This document shows, one piece after another, positions 36,122-45,500 of a DNA stretch of 64,000 nucleotides (its first letter is position 1; every line of letters begins with the position of its first letter). The DNA is taken from the NCBI RefSeq assembly GCF_014109825.1, contig NZ_CP059576.1, positions 3,078,501 through 3,142,500 of the forward strand, given 5' to 3'. This DNA is from Legionella sp. PC997 (GTDB taxonomy: Bacteria; Pseudomonadota; Gammaproteobacteria; Legionellales; Legionellaceae). Under the pieces are notes generated by a model, which saw nothing but the letters and a program-made list of their open reading frames with translations, searched no databases and was not told the origin of the DNA. The position numbers were made by a program, and so were the translations under genes.

Positions 36122-36190
36122 TTATGGATGTCCACCTAACAGCCTAGATGAGCGAAGCGTTATCCGATTTTTAGTTGATGCTCGTCCCTT

Positions 36191-37213
36191 TTATTTACGC
36201 TTAAAACCCAAAGCCTGTAAACGTTGTTCCACTGAAGGGTGGGTTGCAAAAGCATTACTTAACGATTTCACAGGATCAATATCGGATGGATCAAAAAGAT
36301 AGGAAGCCTGCCTCACCTGCTCATGGGGTGTATTCCCATATTCCGCTGAATATTGTTCAGCGTGTTGTTGATGATCATCATTAATTTTCAGCAATGCCCG
36401 GGCTAAAGGTTCGTTATCCCGCATTAACTCCACACAGCCCGCATCAGCCATATATTCACGGGTTCGACTTAAGAATAGAGTTAATAAAATAGTAAGTAAC
36501 GGTAACACATAACGAAGAATTATAATCACCATTAATAAACGGTTGTCCTCCCGTTTACCATCACGCTTAAAGACTGCGGAATAAAATAGGATATCTATTA
36601 CGATCAAAAGAATATTACTCAAAATTGCAACGGTTAGCGTTAATTTAATATCATAGTGACGAATGTGACTTAGTTCATGGGCCATTACTGCTTGTAATTC
36701 TGCCCTGTCCAGTTTTTCCATTAAACCGCGAGTAATGGCAACCATTGCTGATCGTTCACTATACCCGCTCGCGAAAGCATTCATATAATCCGCTTCGATA
36801 ATAAAAACTTTAGGCATGTACTGCAAACCTGCAGCAACTTTCATTTCTTCAACTACATTATACAGTTGTTGTTCTCGTAAATCCCGGGCAGTTTGTGGGG
36901 TAATTTCATGATATTCCGTACCTAATAACATAATTCGATCATAAAATGCATAAGTTATTAATAATGACACCACGGCAATACCAACCATTATAAGAGTGGC
37001 ATAGGGAATCACGCGCAGATGGATCAACGCGTTAAAGCATTGCTGCAAAGTCACTTGGGGATATGTAGATTGCAAAATAAATAAATCAGCAATGAAGCCC
37101 ACACCAAAAAAAATTGCAACAAAAAAAGTAATAACTCCATAGGTTTTACGTTGATTCAACCGTATTTGTTCGCGCCAATTCCCTACGCCACCATGATAGT
37201 CTTCAAGTTCCAT
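36191..37213 (-). CDS. htpX: HtpX-like M48 membrane metalloprotease
   Basis: The 340-aa protein has two N-terminal hydrophobic segments, a zinc protease motif HELSHIRHYD (about residues 178-187) with the distal ligand in REYMADAGCVELM, and two more helices between. HtpX-type enzymes degrade misfolded inner-membrane proteins at the cytosolic face. It is slightly longer than E. coli HtpX. It begins 9 bp after lemA, a pairing seen in many bacteria. Confidence 0.85.
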   Translation of the reverse strand: MELEDYHGGVGNWREQIRLNQRKTYGVITFFVAIFFGVGFIADLFILQSTYPQVTLQQCFNALIHLRVIPYATLIMVGIAVVSLLITYAFYDRIMLLGTEYHEITPQTARDLREQQLYNVVEEMKVAAGLQYMPKVFIIEADYMNAFASGYSERSAMVAITRGLMEKLDRAELQAVMAHELSHIRHYDIKLTLTVAILSNILLIVIDILFYSAVFKRDGKREDNRLLMVIIILRYVLPLLTILLTLFLSRTREYMADAGCVELMRDNEPLARALLKINDDHQQHAEQYSAEYGNTPHEQVRQASYLFDPSDIDPVKSLSNAFATHPSVEQRLQALGFKRK

Positions 37214-37222
37214 ATTCTAGAC

Positions 37223-37804
37223 TCAAAATTTTACGGTATAGTCTTCTTTAGCTTGAATCTGCTCTTCAGGAAGTCCCCAATAAACAAAATCTTTATCTAG
37301 AGCGGAAGGAAAAAAAGATACCACCATGGATTCAAAGAAGGATTTCTTTTTAGCATTATAACGCTCTATGCCATCATTATAAGCCTGCTTGGAATATGCT
37401 AATTTATTTTCAGTATTAACAATTTCTTCCTGCAATTGCATGACATTTTGACTTGCTTTCAGATCAGGGTAATTTTCAAATACCACATTGAGCCCAGATG
37501 CAATTTGAGAAATTTGATTTTCCGCAGCAATACGGCCCTCTTCATCTCCCACAGCTTTAGCAGCTTGCGCCTGATTACGTAAAGCAACTACATCCTTTAA
37601 TGTAGTTTTTTCGTAATCCATATATTTCTTTACCGCTTCAATGAGCGATTCAAAAACTTTAAATCGGCGGTCCAACTGGATATCTATTTGCTTTTTATCG
37701 TTATTAATCGCCTCGATTAAGTGAATTAAGGTGTTATAAACACTAATAGCCCATAAGAATAAAAGTACTACAATAATAATAAGGGCAATCAAAAATGTAC
37801 TCAT
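37223..37804 (-). CDS. lemA: LemA family protein
   Basis: The 193-aa protein has an N-terminal membrane anchor (about residues 3-24) and a four-helix coiled domain with the LemA pieces AINNDKKQIDIQLDRRFKVFESLIEAVKKYM and QLQEEIVNTENKLAYSKQAYNDGIERYN. The function is not defined biochemically; LemA is often encoded with HtpX/TPM-domain proteins. The immediate downstream htpX suggests that they work together on membrane protein quality. Confidence 0.92.
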   Translation of the reverse strand: MSTFLIALIIIVVLLFLWAISVYNTLIHLIEAINNDKKQIDIQLDRRFKVFESLIEAVKKYMDYEKTTLKDVVALRNQAQAAKAVGDEEGRIAAENQISQIASGLNVVFENYPDLKASQNVMQLQEEIVNTENKLAYSKQAYNDGIERYNAKKKSFFESMVVSFFPSALDKDFVYWGLPEEQIQAKEDYTVKF

Positions 37805-37916
37805 TTTTCATCCTATGTAAAATTTTCTACAATTTAGTTATATATCGAAAACACCAAAAAAAATAGTGAAATGACTGAGTAATTTTTTGCAAAGCCAAAA
37901 CATACGAGTAAAGTTA

Positions 37917-38468
37917 ATGAATAAAAGTCAAATTGGATGGTGTGTCCACTTCTTAGCATATTATCTGTGTTGGATAGCTTGTTTCTATTTTGCAGCACAA
38001 AATAATGTATTGCTCGGAACAATAATTGGTCTTCTGATTATTGCGGTGCAAATCGCCTGGCAATCAATTAATCGATTACCTTATTTAAATGCTCTTTATT
38101 TTGCACTTCTTATCGGAGTCATTGGCTCACTGACGGATACCATTTGGCTGCATCAAAATTATATTTACTTTAAAGCAAATCCCTTTAGCTTTTATTTTAC
38201 AGCCCCATGGATGATTTGTATTTGGTTAAGTTTTGGATTAAATCTTATTATTCTTAATGAAAAATTCACTCGTTACTATCTCATTTGGTTCCTACTCATT
38301 CTTTTTATGATGCCTTTTGCTTATAAAATTGGCGAAACCTGTAATATCGTTGTGATCGAAAAAAGTTATCCCTTTTATTTTTTTGTAGGAATTACTTGGG
38401 CCTTTCTCTTACCTGCTAGCTTTTATTTATATCATTATTTAAATAAACCCAACATTGTGAACCCATGA
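37917..38468 (+). CDS. DUF2878 family membrane protein
   Basis: The 183-aa protein has six hydrophobic helices and short loops, including QSINRLPYLNALYFALLIGVIGSLTDTIWLHQNYIYF, matching the DUF2878 pattern. The function of the family is unknown. I start at the ATG of MNKSQIGW; the frame remains open ten codons upstream. It ends 15 bp before the convergent uvrA stop. Confidence 0.8.
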   Translation: MNKSQIGWCVHFLAYYLCWIACFYFAAQNNVLLGTIIGLLIIAVQIAWQSINRLPYLNALYFALLIGVIGSLTDTIWLHQNYIYFKANPFSFYFTAPWMICIWLSFGLNLIILNEKFTRYYLIWFLLILFMMPFAYKIGETCNIVVIEKSYPFYFFVGITWAFLLPASFYLYHYLNKPNIVNP

Positions 38469-38483
38469 CCTCAAGCTGTCCCA

Positions 38484-41312
38484 TCATCGCGCATCCAAAA
38501 TAGGCTTCAAAAATTGTCCTGTATAAGAACGTTCACATGCTGCAACTTGCTCAGGTGTTCCAGTTGCCACAATGCGGCCCCCTTTGCTTCCTCCCTCAGG
38601 TCCAAGATCAATAATCCAATCTGCAGTTTTAATCACATCAAGATTATGCTCAATAATCACCACCGTATTCCCTTGCTCCCGTAAACGAAATAATACAGCT
38701 AATAACTGCTTGGTATCGTGAAAATGTAATCCGGTAGTCGGTTCATCAAGGATATAGAGGGTACTTCCAGTATCCCGTTTCGACAATTCCCGAGATAATT
38801 TAATTCTCTGAGCTTCACCACCAGAAAGTGTGGTAGCACTTTGTCCCAATTTAATATAGGACAAACCAACATCCATCAAGGTCTGACACTTTCTGGCCAA
38901 TACAGGAATGGCTGCAAAAAATTGACTTGCATCCTCAACAGTCATTTCTAAGACTTCATGAATGTTTTTGCCTTTATACTGAATATCCAGAGTTTCTCGA
39001 TTATAACGTTTTCCCTTGCACACATCGCATGATACATAAATATCAGGTAAAAAGTGCATTTCAACTTTAATCAAACCATCTCCCTGACACGCTTCACAAC
39101 GCCCACCGCGAACGTTAAAACTAAATCGTCCGGGCTGATACCCTCTTGCTCGAGATTCCGGAGTTGCTGCAAATAACTCCCGAATATGAGTAAAGATACC
39201 TGTATACGTAGCTGGATTAGAACGCGGGGTCCTCCCAATCGGACTTTGGTCAATATCAATTACTTTATCGCATAAATTCAAACCCAAAATTTCTTTGGCT
39301 GATCCTGGAGTAAATAAACTTGCTCTATTTAACAGATTGGCCGCACTCGGATATAAAGTATCATTTATCAGACTTGATTTTCCCGATCCTGAAACTCCGG
39401 TAATACATGTAAGTAACCCTAAGGGAATACTAACATCGACATCAACTAAGTTGTTGCAAACCACTCCTTTGAGATGAATCATTTTTTCGGAGTTAACGGG
39501 CAAGCGTGTAGTAGGAATTGCAATGGATTGCTTTCCAGATAAATATTGACCCGTTAAGGACGCTGGTGCTTCCATAATTTCTTGCGGTGTACCCCTTGCA
39601 ACAATTTCACCACCATGTACCCCAGCCCCTGGACCTATATCCAAGACAAAATCAGCACTGCGAATTGCATCCTCATCATGCTCGACCACAATAACCGTGT
39701 TTCCAAGATTTCGTAGGTGCATTAGGGTCTTTAATAATCGGTCATTATCTCTTTGGTGCAATCCAATTGAAGGTTCGTCCAAAATATACATGACCCCAAC
39801 CAATCCAGAACCAATCTGGCTGGCTAAACGAATGCGTTGCGCCTCTCCCCCGGATAAGGTTTCAGCACTGCGAGCTAATGAAAGGTAATCCAAGCCGACA
39901 TTGACCAGGAATCCTAATCGCTCCACAATTTCTTTATTAATTTTGGCCGCAATTTCACCTTTATATCCTGTCATCCGCAGATCTTTAAAAAATGCATAAG
40001 CTTTTTCGATCGAATACGCCGTAATTTCGGACAGATTTTTATCATCAATAAATACATGCCGTGCTTCTTCACGTAATCGTGCACCATGGCAACTCTGGCA
40101 TGGACGAGAAGATAAATACTTTGCAAGCTCCTCACGTATCATTCCTGACTCAGATTCACGATAACGACGTTGCATATTAGGAATAATCCCTTCAAAAGAG
40201 TGCCGTTTTACGGTATATCCCCCATTAGGACGATGATAATGAAAATCTATCACCTCGCGTCCACTACCATACAAAACAATCTGGCGAATCTCTTCGGACA
40301 AATCACAAAATGCAGTTTGGACATCAAAACGATAATGCCCAGCCAGCGACTCAAGCATTGAGAAATAATAAGTCGTTTTTTTATCCCAGCCGCGTATAGC
40401 ACCTTCAGCCAAACTGGCCGTTTGATCGTGCACAACCCGTTCCGGATCAAAAAACTGATCAACCCCTAATCCATCACATGCAGGGCAAGCACCCACTGGA
40501 TTATTAAATGAAAAAAGTCTAGGTTCTAACTCACTGAGACTGTATCCACATTCAGGACATGCAAATTTAGAAGAAAAAACAAGATCATCAAATTGATTAT
40601 CCATTGAAGCCACTATGGCGAGGCCTTCTGCTAAATTTAACGCATTTTCAAAGGATTCACTTAAGCGCTGAGCGATATCGGGCCTCACCTTAAAACGATC
40701 TATTACAACTTCAATCGTATGTTTCGTGCGTAAACCCAGCTTAGGAGGGGAGTCCAACTCATATAATTCTCCATCAATACGAGCACGTACATAACCTTGA
40801 GCTTGCAATTGTTGTAACAGCTGAACCTGCTCACCCTTTCGCTCACGCACTACTGGAGCCAAAATCATTACTTTACTGTCAGTGGGTAAAGCCAAAACAT
40901 GATCGACCATTTGGCTAATGGTTTGTGCATGCAGACTAACATGATGCGTCGGACAACGGGGCTCCCCCACCCGAGCGTAGAGTAGCCGCAAATAATCATA
41001 TATTTCGGTAATAGTTCCTACTGTAGAACGAGGGTTATGGGAAGTGGCTTTTTGCTCAATGGAAATCGCCGGTGATAAGCCCTCTATCGAATCGACATCG
41101 GGCTTCTCCATCATAGACAAAAATTGACGTGCATAAGCAGATAAAGACTCAACATAACGACGTTGCCCTTCTGCATATAAGGTATCAAAAGCTAAAGAGG
41201 ATTTCCCGGAACCTGATAAACCCGTAATTACAATTAATTTATCACGAGGTAAATCCAAGTCGAGGTTTTTTAAGTTGTGGGTTCTTGCACCACGTATGGT
41301 GATAGTATGCAT
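38484..41312 (-). CDS. uvrA: Excinuclease ABC subunit A
   Basis: The 942-aa protein is full-length UvrA, the damage recogniser of nucleotide excision repair. It has two ABC halves: Walker [21 protein letters not shown] near residue 32-51 and [13 protein letters not shown] in the second half, signature motifs [12 protein letters not shown] and [12 protein letters not shown], and zinc modules CPECGY...CPACDG and CEACQGDG...CDVCKGKR. It dimerises and hands damage to UvrB. No SOS box is apparent upstream, in line with the absence of a classical LexA system in Legionella (knowledge, not shown here). Confidence 0.98.
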   Translation of the reverse strand: MHTITIRGARTHNLKNLDLDLPRDKLIVITGLSGSGKSSLAFDTLYAEGQRRYVESLSAYARQFLSMMEKPDVDSIEGLSPAISIEQKATSHNPRSTVGTITEIYDYLRLLYARVGEPRCPTHHVSLHAQTISQMVDHVLALPTDSKVMILAPVVRERKGEQVQLLQQLQAQGYVRARIDGELYELDSPPKLGLRTKHTIEVVIDRFKVRPDIAQRLSESFENALNLAEGLAIVASMDNQFDDLVFSSKFACPECGYSLSELEPRLFSFNNPVGACPACDGLGVDQFFDPERVVHDQTASLAEGAIRGWDKKTTYYFSMLESLAGHYRFDVQTAFCDLSEEIRQIVLYGSGREVIDFHYHRPNGGYTVKRHSFEGIIPNMQRRYRESESGMIREELAKYLSSRPCQSCHGARLREEARHVFIDDKNLSEITAYSIEKAYAFFKDLRMTGYKGEIAAKINKEIVERLGFLVNVGLDYLSLARSAETLSGGEAQRIRLASQIGSGLVGVMYILDEPSIGLHQRDNDRLLKTLMHLRNLGNTVIVVEHDEDAIRSADFVLDIGPGAGVHGGEIVARGTPQEIMEAPASLTGQYLSGKQSIAIPTTRLPVNSEKMIHLKGVVCNNLVDVDVSIPLGLLTCITGVSGSGKSSLINDTLYPSAANLLNRASLFTPGSAKEILGLNLCDKVIDIDQSPIGRTPRSNPATYTGIFTHIRELFAATPESRARGYQPGRFSFNVRGGRCEACQGDGLIKVEMHFLPDIYVSCDVCKGKRYNRETLDIQYKGKNIHEVLEMTVEDASQFFAAIPVLARKCQTLMDVGLSYIKLGQSATTLSGGEAQRIKLSRELSKRDTGSTLYILDEPTTGLHFHDTKQLLAVLFRLREQGNTVVIIEHNLDVIKTADWIIDLGPEGGSKGGRIVATGTPEQVAACERSYTGQFLKPILDAR

Positions 41313-41502
41313 AAAACTCGGTAATTTGGTTTAAAAAAGTTATGGTTTAGTTTTAAATTTTTCGGTTACAAACTATACAATTATACGTCAAAAAGGCGTG
41401 TACAGCATCAAAAACCGCAATTTTTTAGTACACATTTTTTATTTACAGATTATACTACAATAAAAAAATTTAAGTTCTTCATTTTAAAAAAGGATTTTAA
41501 AT

Positions 41503-41967
41503 ATGGAAGCTCTTTTGCCAAGGATCTTATTATGGCTCATACTTTTCATATCGCCCTTGACTCTTTATGCACAAAATAAGGAGGCAATTAGTCAATGGGT
41601 CAAACAAATCCTATTGAATACTTTATCCCTAGATTACACCTATCAAGCAAGTAATGATTCAGAGTTACGTAAAAATTATACTGCCAATGCCTGGGATGCG
41701 TTATCCAATTTCTTAGGCAATTATTTGGATGTCATTCGCGAGAACCAACTTACACTTCATCCTATTTTTATTACAGAACCTTACGTCGTAGAACAAGGTA
41801 TGGCTCTGGGAGTCCATTTTTGGCGCGTTAATGAAGTTGTTTCAATTCCTGAATTAAAAGTTACAATTTCATTTTCGTTAATAGTGATTGAAGCCAATCC
41901 TCAACCCGATGGAGGTGGGCGTTTACTCATCCAGAGCATGGATATGATTAAAAAGGACAATCCATGA
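41503..41967 (+). CDS. IcmL/DotI-like small secreted protein
   Basis: The 154-aa protein has a signal peptide (LPRILLWLILFISPLTLYAQ) and one domain: ISQWVKQILLNTLSLDYTYQ, ELRKNYTANAWDALSNFLG, GVHFWRVNEVVSIPEL and VTISFSLIVIEA. The W/Y-rich spacing and the mixed alpha/beta fold correspond to the IcmL-like domain of the DotI/IcmL/TraM family, whose members are in the Dot/Icm core complex. This copy lacks the N-terminal transmembrane-coil part of DotI, so it is a stand-alone periplasmic paralogue. It overlaps the following gene by ATGA. Confidence 0.55.
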   Translation: MEALLPRILLWLILFISPLTLYAQNKEAISQWVKQILLNTLSLDYTYQASNDSELRKNYTANAWDALSNFLGNYLDVIRENQLTLHPIFITEPYVVEQGMALGVHFWRVNEVVSIPELKVTISFSLIVIEANPQPDGGGRLLIQSMDMIKKDNP

Positions 41968-42437
41968 AGCTATTAACTCGTTTTAAACTGTTTCTCTGGA
42001 AATTTAGCCATTTTAAAGTTCGCATGATCGGTTATTTAAAACCCCGGTTACTCCAATTGACCGATAATGAAATTATTATTTGCTTGCCTTTAAATCGACG
42101 GAGTCGTAACCATTTAAATTCAATGTACTTTGGTGCACTGTGTGTCGGGGCTGACTTAGCTGGGGGTTTACATGGTTTTTATCATGCGGCGCAAAAACAG
42201 CTTAAAGTTTCTCTTGTTTTTAAATCATTTCAAGCACAATTTTTACATCGTCCAGAATCGGATGTCTATTTTATTTGTCGTGAAGGGGCAAAAGTCAAAG
42301 CCATGATAGAAGAAGCGAAACAAACGGGAGCACGTATTACTCAGCCCATTCAGATTAAAGCCTATACAGATTTCCCTGACCTTAAAGAGTCTGTTGCAGA
42401 ATTTGTTTTAGAATTGTCATTAAAAGTACGTCCCTAA
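41964..42437 (+). CDS. DUF4442/YiiD_C-type hotdog thioesterase-like protein
   Basis: The 157-aa protein has the DUF4442 pattern: KLFLWKFSHFKVRMIGYLKPRLLQL, then NHLNSMYFGALCVGADLAGGLHGFY (the hotdog helix with NHxxSMYFGAL) and strands LKVSLVFKSFQAQFLHRPESDVYFICREG. Hotdog proteins are usually acyl-CoA thioesterases; the substrate is unknown. It starts within the stop of the IcmL-like gene (ATGA). An effector gene with its own promoter region follows after 147 bp. Confidence 0.8.
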   Translation: MKLLTRFKLFLWKFSHFKVRMIGYLKPRLLQLTDNEIIICLPLNRRSRNHLNSMYFGALCVGADLAGGLHGFYHAAQKQLKVSLVFKSFQAQFLHRPESDVYFICREGAKVKAMIEEAKQTGARITQPIQIKAYTDFPDLKESVAEFVLELSLKVRP

Positions 42438-42584
42438 TTAATCTGTTTTTTTTTAATAGTAAGGACACAAGTAATCATTGATTTATCTCCCAGAACAGAC
42501 GAAAATATTACCAAACTGTGATATTATTAGTTTCGATTTATATACTAACAGTCAATACTTTATGAATTCATTAGGCTATCTGTA

Positions 42585-45500
42585 ATGATATTTGAAGAAT
42601 ATGTAAAATTATTAGAGTCATTCAAACAAAACCAGATTTCTAAGGTACTGGAACAAATTGACACTAAAATTTTTGAAATTCTCTACAGCAAGCATGTTAG
42701 TCCTCGAATAATTCCTTATTTTCCTCGCTACGAACTTTGTTTCATGTCCGATGAAACCGTATTAGAACCCGGAAAGTTATATATTAGAGAACTCAAAGGA
42801 AAAATTGCTTATTCAGTTCTCACTCCAGACAACCAAACCATCAAAGATGCTGTTTTGGAAGAACTGGATGCGCCATCCCCTCTTAAATACACCATCGCTC
42901 CCATGAGCAGGGTGGTAAAACCGCAAGCAGGTTTTTTTTATGTCCGCATGGTTGCAACGGGTCTTGAATATACGGTCATAGACCCCACTGGTAAATTAAT
43001 AGTTGATGTAATTAAAAAAGAAGAATTAAAAATTAATTTAGGCTCAAATTTTACCCCTAAAGATCTAGAGCCTTTTATGCCTGAAATTCTTAACATTACA
43101 TCAAAAAGAAATCATACGCTTCCTTTTACCCTGGATACTTTAAGAGCGCGAGTACTGTCAGCGACTTCGAGAAGAGGCCATACGAAGTGGGCTCCCTTGA
43201 CTAATTATTCTCTTGATCCGGATAATATTTCCCAAATTAAGAAACTAATCAACGCTCTTCATTATGGACGCCTGACTTTTTTAGATTTGGAAAATATCGA
43301 TGTCAGAGACGTAAAACGAAGTTTTACGGATCTGAAATTACTCTACGGTAAAACAGTAGATCTGGCTTATGAAGCCAGTTACTTACTCACTCATTTAGAT
43401 GTTGACCTAAGAGATATGTTTCAGGAAGAACTTTCAATTATTCTGCCTTTATTCAGTCAAATACAAGTTTTTGCAGAAAAATATGCTCACGAGAACAAAT
43501 CAATCGTAAAAGCACTCGATCCCTTGCCGTTAGCGTACAAAGCAGGGACCGTGGCAGGAATTGCTGTAGATCAAATGCGTCCAGCCGGGGGGGATGTAGA
43601 TTATAACTTCCTTGCTCAATTCAGTGCAGTGTTGCCGAGCTATATCGATACATTAACCAACTACATAAAACAATTTTCCTCTGAAATTAAAGAATCCGAA
43701 GAAAAACTAAATAAAGAAAAACTGGACGAATTACAAAATGCAGCACTTAATCTATTAAATGAGATTGAAAATTTAAAGGGAAACAGCATCTTTGTTTCAC
43801 TTAAATTTTTAAATTACATTCATATCATTCGCAATGTAATTACTTTATCTATGAGCTCGTTAGAACAAATAGGCGAACTCAGTGAATCTTCCCAAGACGT
43901 TCTGCGTGATAAATTAGCCCAACTTAAATACAACGTATTACCTGGTTTATTTAGTTTGGTTGATAAAATTGAAGACAATACCATGCTTAAGCCAGGAACT
44001 TTGTCTGTTCCTTTAATGGAAAAAGTCAAAGTTCTTTATGAACAACTTCTTTATCTCCCTAAGAAAGCAATTGATTTTAAAACCAAAGGAGAAGAGTTAC
44101 TTGAGATAGAAGATTATCGATTTATCGAATTAAGATTGGAAATGGTCTATAAAAGGATTGATAAAGCCAACAAAGCCTTATACAAAATTCAAAAAGCCCA
44201 GGATGCCTGTAAGAGTTTTTTTGAACTGCTAAATAATCCTGCTTATCAAAACCTTCGTTTATACCAACTCCCTCCTGAGGTAAAGCAAGTCCTTATAAAA
44301 CACTATAAGCTTCTTAAACCTTATATGAATCAACTCGATATTGATTTAAATGAACTCATAATCTCGAAACTCACAGGACCTGAAAAAGAAGAGTGGTCCT
44401 CATATATAGGAAAGCCTTTACGTTTTGTAAGAAGACAACTTCCAGCAGACCATGTAAGTTTTGTTTTGGCAAAAAAAGACGCGTTGACCGATTTAATTAC
44501 TAAAGATGAAAACAGCCAACTCTTTCATATTAATTTAAATAAAGACTTAGTTGATTCAGTACTTAAGAAAGCGAATTTAGCTTTATTCCCTTTTAGAGAA
44601 AAAACAAATGTATATTCTCTCGATGAATCAATACCATTACAGGTCGAACAAGAAAAGGATAAGAAATCCAGGCTCTCAAAAGCAGAGTTTCAACGAGTCC
44701 AGGATGCTTATTTGCGTTTTGCACACATCATTAAACAACAAATAAAAGCAAAGCCTGAATGCTATGAAAAAACTCTAGATTTAAGCTTATTAAATGATAA
44801 CTTAAAAGCAGAATGCCAACAGTTATTTAAAGTATTTCAACCTTACTTAACTTCAATCATTCTGCCTGAATTTAATGACACAGAAAAAAAGAAAGTATTT
44901 CAACCTTATTTAAGTTCAATTATCACTTCTGAAGTTAAACGATCGGCAAAAAATCTTGACCGCTATTTAACGGCTTTATTTGCAAAACAGCCAGTCAAAG
45001 ATATTCCATCTACGGAACTTTTTCTAGGACTCGATAAAAATATTCAAACCTTCTTCGATCATATTAATTTCGAATGGTTCAACAAAAATGAGTTTCAAAA
45101 AATCCTGACAGCATACTCTCGTTTTGCTCAGATAATAAAAAAACAGATCGAGGAAAAACCACAACTTTACGGTAATAACTTATTATTAACAAGCCTGGAT
45201 GAGAGCGATAAAGAGCAGTGTCGGGAGTTATATGCAATCTTCCAACCGTTTTTCAAATTTGCCATTCCACCACATCTTCGAGAATCCGCTCAAAGTTTTG
45301 AGAATTTCTTAACTGCTTTACTAGCAAATAAACCCGTAGAAATTTTAGAAGCTCCCCCTCCGTCTTTATTTCTACAATTAGACAAGCACGTCCAAGATGT
45401 TTTTGCTAAATGGCAAGATAAAAATCAATTATATTATGATTTTGCAAAAGGAAGATTTCTTGAAGAAAAAGAATCAACCGCTCTGAGGAGCAAACGTGCT

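Noticed and set aside
36130..36175. GATGAGCGAAGCG stretch resembling part of a REP element between yadH and htpX
   Set aside because: Only one half is visible and no complementary arm is clear; too weak to annotate.
42438..42584. PmrA or CpxR site in front of the giant effector gene
   Set aside because: I searched the 147-bp gap by eye and found no tandem TTAAT pair or GTAAA pair with proper spacing.
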